Positions 15,771 through 23,209 of a DNA stretch of 28,262 nt are shown piece after piece (the first letter of the stretch is position 1; each line of letters opens with the position of its first letter). This DNA is from Actinobacteria bacterium 13_1_20CM_4_69_9 (lineage in GTDB: Bacteria; Actinomycetota; Thermoleophilia; Gaiellales; Gaiellaceae). The stretch spans positions 1 through 28,262 of the forward strand of contig MNJC01000072.1 of assembly GCA_001920085.1 (NCBI GenBank), written 5' to 3'. Position numbers and translations under genes: made by a program. The notes beneath the pieces are model-generated. The model searched no databases. It was not told where the DNA came from and saw only the letters and a list, made by a program, of their open reading frames with translations.

Positions 15771-16372
15771 GGGCTCAATACTGCACGGACGGTACGCCGT
15801 CGTCTCGTGTCATGTGGAGCGTCCACTGGACGAGGAGGTGTGGCGGCGCTTCTCGGACCTTCAGCGGCGCCGGCCCGGGGGGTTCGCGATCGCCGCGCTG
15901 ATCCGCCCGCCCGCCGGCGGCGAGAACGAAGAGCTGTGGCTCGAGCGCGCGCGCGAGGCGGAGCAACTCGGGCCCCTCGGGCTGCATACGCACTGGACGG
16001 CGCCCGATCATGCCCGGCCAAGGAGCGGCGACCCCGCCGGGCTCGTGCGCGAGCAGGGCGAGTGGCTCCGCTCGGTCGGGCTCGACGTGAGGCTGTTCTG
16101 CGGCGGCGGCTGGTACTTCGACGGCGACGTCGCGCGCGTCGTGGCGGAGCTCGGCTACGCGGATTGCAGCGCGACGTCGTTCCGTCCTTCGTACCTCGAG
16201 GACGGCGCAGCGCACTTACAGCTCCAGGAGCCGACGTGGCTCCCGGCGAGCCGGTGCGCTCCGCGTCGGGCTCGCGTTTCTCGGGCTGAAGCGCACCGCC
16301 ACCGACCTGCGCGAGCTTCAGCGCGGCTTGCGTCCCGCGAACACGATGTCGTTCGCAAACAGCCTCGGGTGA
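15760..16372 (+). pseudogene. Polysaccharide-deacetylase-like gene with internal deletion and frameshift
   Basis: The first 160 or so residues read cleanly: YAVVSCHVERPLDEEVW, GGFAIAALIRPP, EELWLERAREAEQLG, GLHTHWTAPDHARP, LFCGGGWYFDGDVARVV, and TSFRPSYLEDGAAHL. The set resembles, from memory, an actinobacterial deacetylase-like family of NodB fold that lacks TFDDG. After EPTWLP (about 16246) this frame becomes Arg/Ala-rich nonsense antisense to the methyltransferase. The next frame (+1) supplies a plausible C-terminus: SRRAGALRVGLAFLGLKRTA, then TDLRELQRGL, stopping at 16370-16372. The block between, expected to hold the end of the deacetylase domain with an HVYFHDTDLL-like strand, is missing. 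The string GGCTCCCGG at the join could be a short repeat at which a deletion occurred. Product is likely non-functional. Confidence 0.68.
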
Positions 16373-16944
16373 AGCGGCACGAGCCGCCCTGCGACAAAGT
16401 GGAGCCGCGGGTCCTCGAGCCCCGAGAGCAGCGTGCGCACGTCGGCGGCGGCGAACATCTGCAGGTGTGTCGGATCCGACTCGGGTGGTCGTCCGAGCAG
16501 AAAGCGCAGCCGTCCTTTGAGGCGATAGGCGTTCGGCACGGACGCGACGAGCGTGCCGCCGGGACGCAGGACTCGCCGGATCTCCGCGACGAGCGCCTGC
16601 GGGTCACGAAGATGTTCGAGCAGCTCGCCTGCGACGACGACGTCGAAGCTCGCGTCCGGGAGCTCGAGGGGCTGATCGAGGTCGGCCCAGTGGGTCTCGA
16701 TCCCGAGCCGGGCGGCCGCGGCGAGCGCCTCCCGGTCGGCGTCGAATCCGACGACCTCGTTCCCGTCGAGGTACGCCCGCGTCAGCGCGCCGTCGCGGCA
16801 GCCGAGATCGAGCACGCGCCGACCCGGCCCGCCGACGTAGCGCTTGAACAGGGCCGCGCGCTCGGGGCCGGCGAACACGAAGCCGGCACCGCGCTCGTTG
16901 CGGTTGTGCTTGGCATAGCGGTCGCTGAGCTGTTCCAGGCCCAC
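16318..16944 (-). CDS. SAM-dependent methyltransferase (class I)
   Basis: The protein has about 208 residues. The SAM-binding motif I is VLDLGCRDGALTRAYLDG, followed by GFDADREALAAAARLGI, WADLDQPLELPDASFDVVVA, then GELLEHLRDPQALVAEIRRV and LRPGGTLVASVPNAYRLKG. These are typical of Methyltransf_11/MetW-like enzymes in glycan loci, which methylate sugar hydroxyls. The start chosen is GTG 16944 (VGLEQLSDRYAKHN). It lies 9 bp after a TACTTT -10 box, and GGAG is 5 bp upstream. A GTG at 16962 would add six residues but lies upstream of the likely transcription start. The 3' end overlaps the tail of the broken deacetylase gene by 55 bp. Substrate unknown. Confidence 0.9.
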   Translation of the reverse strand: MGLEQLSDRYAKHNRNERGAGFVFAGPERAALFKRYVGGPGRRVLDLGCRDGALTRAYLDGNEVVGFDADREALAAAARLGIETHWADLDQPLELPDASFDVVVAGELLEHLRDPQALVAEIRRVLRPGGTLVASVPNAYRLKGRLRFLLGRPPESDPTHLQMFAAADVRTLLSGLEDPRLHFVAGRLVPLHPRLFANDIVFAGRKPR

Positions 16945-16953
16945 GGAGGCTCC

Positions 16954-16963
16954 AAAGTACACT
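16954..16963. promoter_or_regulatory. Second bidirectional promoter with overlapping -10 boxes
   Basis: On the plus strand TACACT (16958-16963) ends 7 bp before GTG 16971. On the minus strand TACTTT (16959 to 16954) ends 9 bp before GTG 16944. The boxes share the central TA within the palindrome GTAC. Neither start has a well-placed ribosome site inside the predicted transcript. Confidence 0.55.
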
Positions 16964-16970
16964 TGCGCCG

Positions 16971-18482
16971 GTGAGCACGAAGCCCGCCGTGCGGTCCGAC
17001 GAGACGGTGCCCGCGTCGGCGGCGCCCGTCGAGGACATCCGCTCGGCGCGGCCGTACGTCTTCTCGCGCGCGAACCTCGTCGCAGCCGGGCGGCGGCTCC
17101 TCAGCGTCGCCGTGCTCGTGACGATCGACCTCGTCGGGCTCGTCTGCGGTCTCTACATCGCGCTGATCTTTCGCGAGCTCTACCTCGGCCAGTGGCCGCC
17201 GCTCTGGGGGATCCTGTGGCAGACGGAGACGGACTGGTTGCCGTTCCTCACCGTCATCACGGTGCTCGTGTTCTGGGTCGGCGGCCTCTACCGGCGCCGG
17301 GAGTCGCGCGCAGGCGTGGGGCAGATCGTCGCGTCGCTGATCCTGGTGGCGCTGATCACGCTCGCGTTCGGGCTCGGCACCGGATATCACTTCACGACCT
17401 ACGGGCTCACGCCGACGGCGCTCGTGCTGACCGCGCTCCTCATCTCGCTGCTGCGGTCGAGCTACGACGTGCTCACGCGCGACGTCCTGCAGCTCGCGGG
17501 CGTCCGTCGCCGCGCGGTGCTCGTCGGCGAAGGCGAGCAGCTGACGAAGCTTCGGCACACGCTCGGCTCGGACCGCAGCGGCATCCGCTACGAGTTCCTC
17601 GGCGCGGTCGCGCCGCACGCCCGCGACACCGGGCCGCTGCCCTTTCTGGGCGGCCTGGAGGAGGTGCCGCACATCCTGCGCGACCGCGACGTGCACGAGC
17701 TGATCGTCACGGACGGGGGCTTCACCGAGGACGAGCTCTGGGAGCTCGTCGAGGAGGCCCACAGCTTCGGCGTCCGCGTCAAGATCGCGCCGCGTACGAC
17801 CGAGCTGCTCCTGCAGCGCGCCGAGTACATCCCGGGTGAGGGCACGCCGCTGTTCGAGCTGCGCCCGCCTGCGTTCGCGGGCTGGGAGTGGGGCGTGAAG
17901 CGGTCGTTCGACGTCGTCGTCTCGACCCTCGTGATCGTGATCGGGTCGCCGCTGTGGGCGGCGCTCGCATGTGCGATCAAGCTGTCGTCGCCGGGGCCCG
18001 TGTTCTACCGCGACCAGCGCATCGGGCTCGGCGACCGGCCGTTCGGCATGATGAAGTTCCGGACGATGTACGCGGATGCCGCCGAGCGCCAGGGCGCGCT
18101 GGAGGCATCGAACGAGGCATCGGGCCCGCTGTTCAAGATCAAGGACGACCCGCGCGTGACGCGCGTCGGCCGCTTCCTCCGCCGCTACTCACTGGACGAG
18201 CTGCCGCAGGTGCTCAACGTCCTGCGGGGCGAGATGTCCCTCGTCGGCCCGCGCCCGCTGCCGATCCGCGACTACGAGCAGCTGCAGGAGTGGCACCGCA
18301 AGCGCTATCTCGTGCTGCCGGGGATGACCGGGCTGTGGCAGGTCTCCGGCCGCATCGACCTCAGCTTCGACGACCTGGTGCGGCTCGACTTCTACTACAT
18401 CGAGAACTGGTCGATCTGGGTCGACATCTCGATTCTCGCGAAGACGCTCCCCGCGGTGCTAGCGCGTCGCGGCGCGTACTAG
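16971..18482 (+). CDS. Polyprenyl-phosphate sugar-1-phosphate transferase (WbaP-like, initiating enzyme)
   Basis: The 503 residues show the full two-part layout. The N-terminal part has about four membrane helices (from about 43, AVLVTIDLVGLVCGLYIALI) followed by a nucleotide-binding-like domain with AVLVGEGEQLTKLRHTLG and HELIVTDGGFTEDELW. The C-terminal sugar transferase domain begins near 306 with KRSFDVVVSTLVIVIGSP and continues through PVFYRDQRIG, MMKFRTMYADA, DELPQVLNVLRGEMSLVGPR, PGMTGLWQVSGR and DFYYIENWSIWVDI. It loads the first sugar-1-phosphate onto undecaprenyl phosphate, the committed step of repeat-unit assembly. The GTG start is leaderless behind TACACT. The 3' end overlaps the convergent glycosidase gene by 24 bp. 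The first sugar cannot be told from sequence. Confidence 0.95.
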   Translation: MSTKPAVRSDETVPASAAPVEDIRSARPYVFSRANLVAAGRRLLSVAVLVTIDLVGLVCGLYIALIFRELYLGQWPPLWGILWQTETDWLPFLTVITVLVFWVGGLYRRRESRAGVGQIVASLILVALITLAFGLGTGYHFTTYGLTPTALVLTALLISLLRSSYDVLTRDVLQLAGVRRRAVLVGEGEQLTKLRHTLGSDRSGIRYEFLGAVAPHARDTGPLPFLGGLEEVPHILRDRDVHELIVTDGGFTEDELWELVEEAHSFGVRVKIAPRTTELLLQRAEYIPGEGTPLFELRPPAFAGWEWGVKRSFDVVVSTLVIVIGSPLWAALACAIKLSSPGPVFYRDQRIGLGDRPFGMMKFRTMYADAAERQGALEASNEASGPLFKIKDDPRVTRVGRFLRRYSLDELPQVLNVLRGEMSLVGPRPLPIRDYEQLQEWHRKRYLVLPGMTGLWQVSGRIDLSFDDLVRLDFYYIENWSIWVDISILAKTLPAVLARRGAY

Positions 18483-20129
18483 CTGCGTAAGGCCGTACGG
18501 ACCGGTCGCCGCGACGCGAACGTCGTACGTGCCGCGCACGAGCTTCTCGTGTCCGTCGCGACCATTCCACCTGACGACGACGGGGCCGGCGCGCCGTAGT
18601 CCTTTGGCGACGGTGCGGAGGATCGTGCCGCTCCGCCGCTCGATCGTCACCCGGACGGCCGCGTCGCGCGTCAGCGTGAAGCCGATCGTGCGCGCGTTCG
18701 CGCGCACGCGGAGGAAGCCGAGAGTGTTGTCGAGAGCGAACGCCCGGTCGCCGGTGGACACCTGGCCCTGGTCGTCCGACGCCGTGACGTTCCAGTGGTA
18801 GCGGCCCTCCGGCGCTCCTGCCCCGTTCCAGGCGAGCTTGTAGCGGCCCGGGGCCTTCGTGCCCACGTCGAGCTCGAGCGGGCTGCGGTCCGGCGCGATC
18901 AGCTTCGCGCTCACCGTCGACGGGCGCACGAGCTTGTACGTCAGCGCCTCGACGTCGGCGACGCCGTCGGCATTCGGAGAGAGCGTCGCCCCGACGGGCG
19001 GAACGTAGACGCCGGTGTACGCGATCACGAGCGCCTCGCCGACGGGCCGCTCGCCGTACGAGTCGGACGGCCGGTTGAGCACCTTCCCGTCGAACGCAAT
19101 CGTCGTCGAGCCGCCGGAGTCGAGCGCAAACCCCGTCACGCAGCCGTCGCGCACGAGCGTCTGCGCGAGATCCCAGTTCGTGATGCCGATGCTCCAGCCC
19201 GGCCGCCGCCCGTCGACCGCGACCATCACGATCGACCCGTCCGCCTTCTGGCCGATCGCAGTGCGCGGGTCGCGGCCGTGTAGCTGCACGGGCGTCAGCG
19301 CCTCACCGGCGTTGAAGATGGGCTTGCCGTCCCGAACGAGCGTCGGCCCTGCGCTGACGGCGTCGGTCACCGAGGCCCAGTCGTTCGGCAGCGGGATGCG
19401 CACCGTGATCTGCGCTCCGACGGGAAGCGCCGCGAAGGGACGCGCTGCGGTCCCGCGCGCGACGATCACCGCGCCGTCGGCGGGCACGTCGGTGCTCGCG
19501 CCGCTGCCGACGGACGCGATCGTCCCGACGAGGTCCGTGCGTGGGCTCGCCGGTGGGAACGGCTCGAGCAGTACGGTCACGCCGTTCTTGACGGCGGGGG
19601 TGTCACCGCCCCAGACCGGCGTGAACAGCGCTGCGGCGTTCTTGCGCGGCGGCTCGTTGAGCTGGGAGAGCGGAAACCAGACGTTGTCCGGCCCGTGCCA
19701 ACGGCCGAACCACCGGACTTTCTCCGTGTGCAGGGTCGCGCTCGTGTCGATGCCGACGGCAGCACGGCCGAGAGCGGACTGATGCTCGACGACGCCGTCT
19801 CGGATCAGCAGGCCGCTCGGCCAGCCGCCCGTCCAGTGGAAGAAGTCGCCGTTGACGCCGACCGTGGTCATCTGCGACGACGCATCGCGCTCCATCGACG
19901 ACACGGTCTGCCGGCCGACGATCGTCCCGTTCGAGAGCAGCGTCGTCAGCCTGTAGAGGCCTTGCGGCCTGGGCGCCGTCACGACGTACATGGCGACGGG
20001 GCCGGCCGGTGTCCACCGCAGAATGCGCTGGTAGGAGACGCCCGGCATAAGCTGCGTCACGGCCGCCGGCGCCGGCGGCGCAAACAGCAACACGATGACG
20101 ACGACGGCGAAGAGAACTGTGCGACGCAT
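18459..20129 (-). CDS. Secreted phosphodiester glycosidase (NAGPA/DUF2233) with two FlgD-like Ig domains
   Basis: From ATG 20129 the protein has 556 residues and a clear signal peptide (MRRTVLFAVVVIVLLFAPPA, cleavage after PAPAA). The NAGPA-type domain follows: GVNGDFFHWTGG at 91-102, AVSAGPTLVRDGKP at 258-270, RDPRTAIGQ at 286-294, GITNWDLAQTL at 315-325 and LDSGGSTTIAFDG at 336-348. These enzymes hydrolyse a sugar joined by a phosphodiester bond. From about 380 come SPNADGVAD and two FlgD-Ig-like repeats, each ending in a WNG-to-Gly-Arg/Thr-Tyr strand. In-frame sequence upstream of ATG 20129 lacks protein character. A TAGCTT box (20148 to 20143) precedes the start with GGCGGGG between. It acts outside the cell. 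Confidence 0.9.
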   Translation of the reverse strand: MRRTVLFAVVVIVLLFAPPAPAAVTQLMPGVSYQRILRWTPAGPVAMYVVTAPRPQGLYRLTTLLSNGTIVGRQTVSSMERDASSQMTTVGVNGDFFHWTGGWPSGLLIRDGVVEHQSALGRAAVGIDTSATLHTEKVRWFGRWHGPDNVWFPLSQLNEPPRKNAAALFTPVWGGDTPAVKNGVTVLLEPFPPASPRTDLVGTIASVGSGASTDVPADGAVIVARGTAARPFAALPVGAQITVRIPLPNDWASVTDAVSAGPTLVRDGKPIFNAGEALTPVQLHGRDPRTAIGQKADGSIVMVAVDGRRPGWSIGITNWDLAQTLVRDGCVTGFALDSGGSTTIAFDGKVLNRPSDSYGERPVGEALVIAYTGVYVPPVGATLSPNADGVADVEALTYKLVRPSTVSAKLIAPDRSPLELDVGTKAPGRYKLAWNGAGAPEGRYHWNVTASDDQGQVSTGDRAFALDNTLGFLRVRANARTIGFTLTRDAAVRVTIERRSGTILRTVAKGLRRAGPVVVRWNGRDGHEKLVRGTYDVRVAATGPYGLTQLVRAATR

Positions 20130-20901
20130 ACGACCCCGCCTGAAGCTAGCGCACGCAGCGGCGGTCCTCGTCGTTGTTTCCTTTCTCTTTACAACCGTCG
20201 GCGGTAACGCGGCCGTCGCGCGACACGATCGTCCGGTGCCGATTCTCATGTACCACGTGATCGCGGACGCTCCCGCAGGCGCGGCGTTCCCCGAGCTCTT
20301 CGTGCGTCCGTCGGACTTCGCCGGACAGATGAGCTGGCTGGCTGCGCACGGCTTTCACGCGGTGACGCTGCACCGCGTGTACGAGTACTGGCTGCGCGGC
20401 ACGCCGCTGCCTGCACGGCCGATCGTGCTGACGTTCGACGACGGGACGCTCGGGCAGGACACGCACGCCCTGCCGGTGCTCCGGCGGCTGCACTGGCCCG
20501 GCGTGCTGAACCTCAAGGTGAACGCCCTGAAGTCGAAGTACACGATGCCGCCCTGGCGAGTGCGTGAGATGCTCGGCGCCGGTTGGGAGCTCGACGCGCA
20601 CACGATCACGCACCCCGACCTGACTCACGTGGGCAGCGCGCAGCTCTGGCATGAGGTGGACGGCTCGCGGGTGGAGCTGCAGCAGCTGTTCCACGTCCCG
20701 GTCGCGTTCTTCTGCTACCCGTCGGGCCGGTACGACCAGCGCGTGGTCGCGGCGGTGAGGCGCGCCGGCTACCTCGGCGCGACGACCACGAACTATGGCC
20801 TCGGTCGCCCGGCCGACATCTACACGCTCGGCCGCATCCGGATCAACGGCTCCGACGGCATCGCAGGCTTCGCACGGAAGCTGCAGGATCTGAGCCGCTA
20901 G
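20119..20901 (+). CDS. Exported polysaccharide deacetylase (NodB/CE4)
   Basis: The protein has 260 residues from GTG 20119, or 268 from ATG 20095. A basic n-region (RRIRPRLK) and a hydrophobic core (AAAVLVVVSFLFTTVGG) give a signal peptide or anchor. The CE4 domain follows: PILMYHVIAD at 41-50, the catalytic TFDDG at 105-109, the metal-binding HTITH at 161-165, FCYPSGRYDQRVVAAVRRAG, and a C-terminal YTLGRIRINGSDG. It should deacetylate glycan outside the membrane, unlike the signal-less deacetylase at 7917. Either start overlaps the 5' end of the divergent glycosidase gene (by 11 or 35 bp). GTG 20119 is preferred for least overlap and a typical short n-region. It begins the plus unit that runs to 23209. 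Confidence 0.9.
   Translation: MRRIRPRLKLAHAAAVLVVVSFLFTTVGGNAAVARHDRPVPILMYHVIADAPAGAAFPELFVRPSDFAGQMSWLAAHGFHAVTLHRVYEYWLRGTPLPARPIVLTFDDGTLGQDTHALPVLRRLHWPGVLNLKVNALKSKYTMPPWRVREMLGAGWELDAHTITHPDLTHVGSAQLWHEVDGSRVELQQLFHVPVAFFCYPSGRYDQRVVAAVRRAGYLGATTTNYGLGRPADIYTLGRIRINGSDGIAGFARKLQDLSR
20143..20148 (-). promoter_or_regulatory. Candidate -10 box TAGCTT for the glycosidase gene
   Basis: TAGCTT fits TANNNT on the minus strand and ends 13 bp before ATG 20129, leaving a short leader that contains GGCGGGG as a possible ribosome site. The box lies within the 5' end of the opposing deacetylase gene. Confidence 0.35.
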
Positions 20902-20914
20902 GAATACTGAGCCG

Positions 20915-22132
20915 ATGCCAGCGGCGCCCAAGATCCTCGCCGTCGCCTCCGCGACGGACCTCGACTTCCGCTACGGCTGCACGCCCGCGTGGTGGCAGAT
21001 CTGGAAGGGCCTCTACGAGGTCGGTGTCGACCTGATCGTCACGCCTTACCGCGGCCGTGCCGTCGAATCGCCCTGGTGGCGGACGGCGCCGAACCCTCTC
21101 TACCGCGAGGCGGAGCTGTTCGCCGGCGCGCGCGGGGTCGCGGCGAGGCTCAAGGGCGACACCCTGCTGCGCCGTGCCGAGGACCAGCCGGAGGACACGC
21201 TCGGCGACAGGCTGACGCGCAAGACGATCTGGAGCTACGTGACGCCGCGCTGGCAGCGCCATCTCGACCGCATTCTCGAGCGCGAGCGGGACATCGCGGC
21301 GGTGATCGTCTTCACGGTGCCTATGGCGCACCTGCGCGGAATCCCGACGCACCTGCGCGAGCGCTACGGCGTTCCCGTGGTCTTCTACGACGGCGACGTG
21401 CCGATGAGCCTGCCGGAGTTCGGCGGGATGGACACCGGCTTCAACTACTACCACGGCGCCGATCCGTCCGAGTACGACCTCGTCATCTCCAACTCCGAGG
21501 GCGGTCTCGACCGGCTGCGCGGGCTCGGCGCGCGACGTGCGGAGGCGGTCTTCTGGGCCGCCGACCCGGAGCTGTTCCAGCCGGCGCCGGTCGAGAAGGA
21601 GTACGACGTCTTCTTCTACGGCTACGGCGACAAGTTCCGCCGCGAGTCGATGCAGGCGCTGATCGGCGAGCCCAGCCGGGCGGACGTCGACATCGACTTC
21701 GCGCTCGGCGGGAAGGACTTCCGCGGCGACGTCGGGAATGCGCGCCTGATCGGTGATGTGCCCTTCAACGTCTTCTCCCAGGCCATCTCTCGCGGGCGCA
21801 TCAACCTGAACGTGACGCGCCGCTCCCACGCGACCGTGTACGCGTCGTCCACGTGCCGGCCGTTCGAGCTCGCCGCTTCGGGTGCGGCGATCGTCTCGAA
21901 TCCGCACGAGGGGATCGAGCGCTGGTTCGACGTCGGCTCGGAGCTGCGCGTCGTCTCGTCGGCGGACGAGGCGCTCGCGGCGTACCGCGAGCTCCTCGCC
22001 GATCCCGGCGCCGCCGAGGCGATGGGACGGCGCGCGCGGGAGCGCGTCCTCGACGAGCACACGTACGCACACCGCGCACGCCAGATCCTCGACCTCGTCG
22101 GCTTGCGTGCGCCGGTGGGCGCCCGTGGCTGA
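20915..22132 (+). CDS. CgeB-like glycosyltransferase
   Basis: The 405-residue GT-B protein is of the CgeB/DUF3880 plus Glyco_trans_1_2 type. Features include ILAVASATDLDFRYGCTPAW at the start, PVVFYDGDVPMSLPEFGG near 153, DLVISNSEGGLDRLRGLGAR, AVFWAADPELFQPAP and VFFYGYGDKFRRESM. The donor region has INLNVTRRSHATVYASSTCR and PFELAASGAAIVSNPHEGIE, then EHTYAHRARQILDL. In place of a classic EX7E it has the CRPFELAASGA segment, usual for this subfamily. An AGGAA site lies about 8 bp before ATG 20915. The stop TGA overlaps the GT2 start region by 8 bp. It probably adds one sugar to the lipid-linked unit; specificity is not known. Confidence 0.83.
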   Translation: MPAAPKILAVASATDLDFRYGCTPAWWQIWKGLYEVGVDLIVTPYRGRAVESPWWRTAPNPLYREAELFAGARGVAARLKGDTLLRRAEDQPEDTLGDRLTRKTIWSYVTPRWQRHLDRILERERDIAAVIVFTVPMAHLRGIPTHLRERYGVPVVFYDGDVPMSLPEFGGMDTGFNYYHGADPSEYDLVISNSEGGLDRLRGLGARRAEAVFWAADPELFQPAPVEKEYDVFFYGYGDKFRRESMQALIGEPSRADVDIDFALGGKDFRGDVGNARLIGDVPFNVFSQAISRGRINLNVTRRSHATVYASSTCRPFELAASGAAIVSNPHEGIERWFDVGSELRVVSSADEALAAYRELLADPGAAEAMGRRARERVLDEHTYAHRARQILDLVGLRAPVGARG

Positions 22133-22865
22133 GCAGCTCGGGGAGCTCGAGCGCATCGCGATCGTTCCGGCGCTGAACGAGGAGGAGGCGGTCGGCCGCG
22201 TGATCGACGAGATCCGTGCGTTCGATCCCGGGTTCGACATCGTCGTCGTCGACGACGGTTCGACGGACCGCACGGCTGGTGTCGCCGCCGACCGCGGCGC
22301 GCACGTGCTGCGCCTGCCGTTCAACCTCGGGATCGGCGGCGCGATGCAGACCGGCTTCCGCTTCGCCTTCGAGCACGGCTACGACGTCGCCGTGCAGATC
22401 GACGGCGACGGCCAGCACGATCCGAGCCAGCTGCCGAAGATCCTCGAGCCTGTGCTGTCCGGCGAGGCCGACCTCTGCGTCGGCTCGCGCTTCACCGGCG
22501 ACGGCGCGTACCGGTCGTCCTTCGCTCGCCGCGTCGGCATCAAGATCTTCGCGGGGGTCGTCTCGGCCGTGGTCCGGCAGAAGGTGACCGACACGACGTC
22601 CGGGTTCCGCGCCGTGAACCGCAGAGGGATCACGCTCTTCGCCGCGGACTATCCCCACGACTATCCCGAGGTGGAGGCGACCGTGATGCTCGTCAAGCAC
22701 AAGTTGCGTCTGAAGGAGGTCCCGGTCGCCATGCGCGAGCGCAGCGGCGGCGCGTCGTCGATCACCCCGGTCCGGTCCGTCTACTACATGACGAAGGTCC
22801 TGCTGGCGATCTTCGTCGGCCTGTTTCGTCGATATGCCGTCCCACTCGAGGAGGACCACCGATGA
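22125..22865 (+). CDS. GT2-family glycosyltransferase (dolichyl/polyprenyl-phosphate sugar synthase type)
   Basis: The protein has 246 residues from GTG 22125. The GT-A fold begins at once: IAIVPALNEEEAVGRVIDEI at 11-30, VVDDGSTDRT at 41-50, NLGIGGAMQTGF at 67-78 and the metal-binding DGDGQHDPSQ at 93-102. Then come SRFTGDG, TDTTSGFRAVNRRG and MRERSGGASSI. The C-terminus has one weak hydrophobic stretch. The pattern is close to DPM1/polyprenyl-phosphate mannose synthases, which make the lipid-linked sugar used by GT39 membrane enzymes; two such enzymes are encoded nearby (12686 and 23206). The start overlaps the previous gene by 8 bp and the stop overlaps DUF2304 as ATGA. A processive GT2 role is less likely because there are no long membrane helices. 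Confidence 0.92.
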   Translation: MAEQLGELERIAIVPALNEEEAVGRVIDEIRAFDPGFDIVVVDDGSTDRTAGVAADRGAHVLRLPFNLGIGGAMQTGFRFAFEHGYDVAVQIDGDGQHDPSQLPKILEPVLSGEADLCVGSRFTGDGAYRSSFARRVGIKIFAGVVSAVVRQKVTDTTSGFRAVNRRGITLFAADYPHDYPEVEATVMLVKHKLRLKEVPVAMRERSGGASSITPVRSVYYMTKVLLAIFVGLFRRYAVPLEEDHR

Positions 22866-23209
22866 CCCCACTTCCCGTCTCCATCGCCGCGGCGGTCGCG
22901 TCGTTCCTGCTGCTCGTCGTCGTCTTCGAGTTGATCCGCTCGCGGCGGCTGCGGGAGCGCTATGCCTTGCTGTGGCTGCTGACCGGAGTCGTGCTCCTGG
23001 CGCTGTCGCTCTGGCGCGGCGGGTTGAACACGATCGCCGGCTGGTTCGGCGTCGAGACGTATCCGCCGGCGATCCTCGGCGCGATCGGCGCGCTCTTCAT
23101 CCTCGTCGTCCTGTTGCACTACTCGACGGTGATCTCTCGCCTATCGGATCAGAACACGATCCTCGCGCAGCGGCTCGCGCTGCTCGAGCAGCGGCTCCGG
23201 GAGGGTTAG
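22862..23209 (+). CDS. DUF2304 small membrane protein
   Basis: The 115-residue protein has three hydrophobic segments: about 7-25 (SIAAAVASFLLLVVVFELI), 37-52 (LLWLLTGVVLLALSLW) and 68-88 (PAILGAIGALFILVVLLHYS). A predicted C-terminal helix ends in AQRLALLEQRLREG and probably forms a coiled coil. The RERYALLWLLTG stretch is typical of DUF2304. Members usually sit directly behind a DPM-like GT2 gene, as here, and are thought to anchor or assist it, although their function is not proven. ATG 22862 overlaps the GT2 stop as ATGA. The TAG stop overlaps the TAA of the convergent gene by two bases in TTAG. Confidence 0.9.
   Translation: MTPLPVSIAAAVASFLLLVVVFELIRSRRLRERYALLWLLTGVVLLALSLWRGGLNTIAGWFGVETYPPAILGAIGALFILVVLLHYSTVISRLSDQNTILAQRLALLEQRLREG

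Noticed and set aside
13965..16289. Long open frame of about 774 codons on the plus strand, antisense to the amidotransferase
   Set aside because: Low-complexity Arg/Ala/Glu composition and no motifs; the opposite strand encodes a complete AsnB protein with all catalytic residues.
7917..16372. Exosortase/PEP-CTERM-linked polysaccharide system
   Set aside because: A deacetylase, an AsnB-type amidotransferase and an acyltransferase also occur in such loci, but no exosortase, PEP-CTERM protein or Wzc-like chain-length gene is present in the window.
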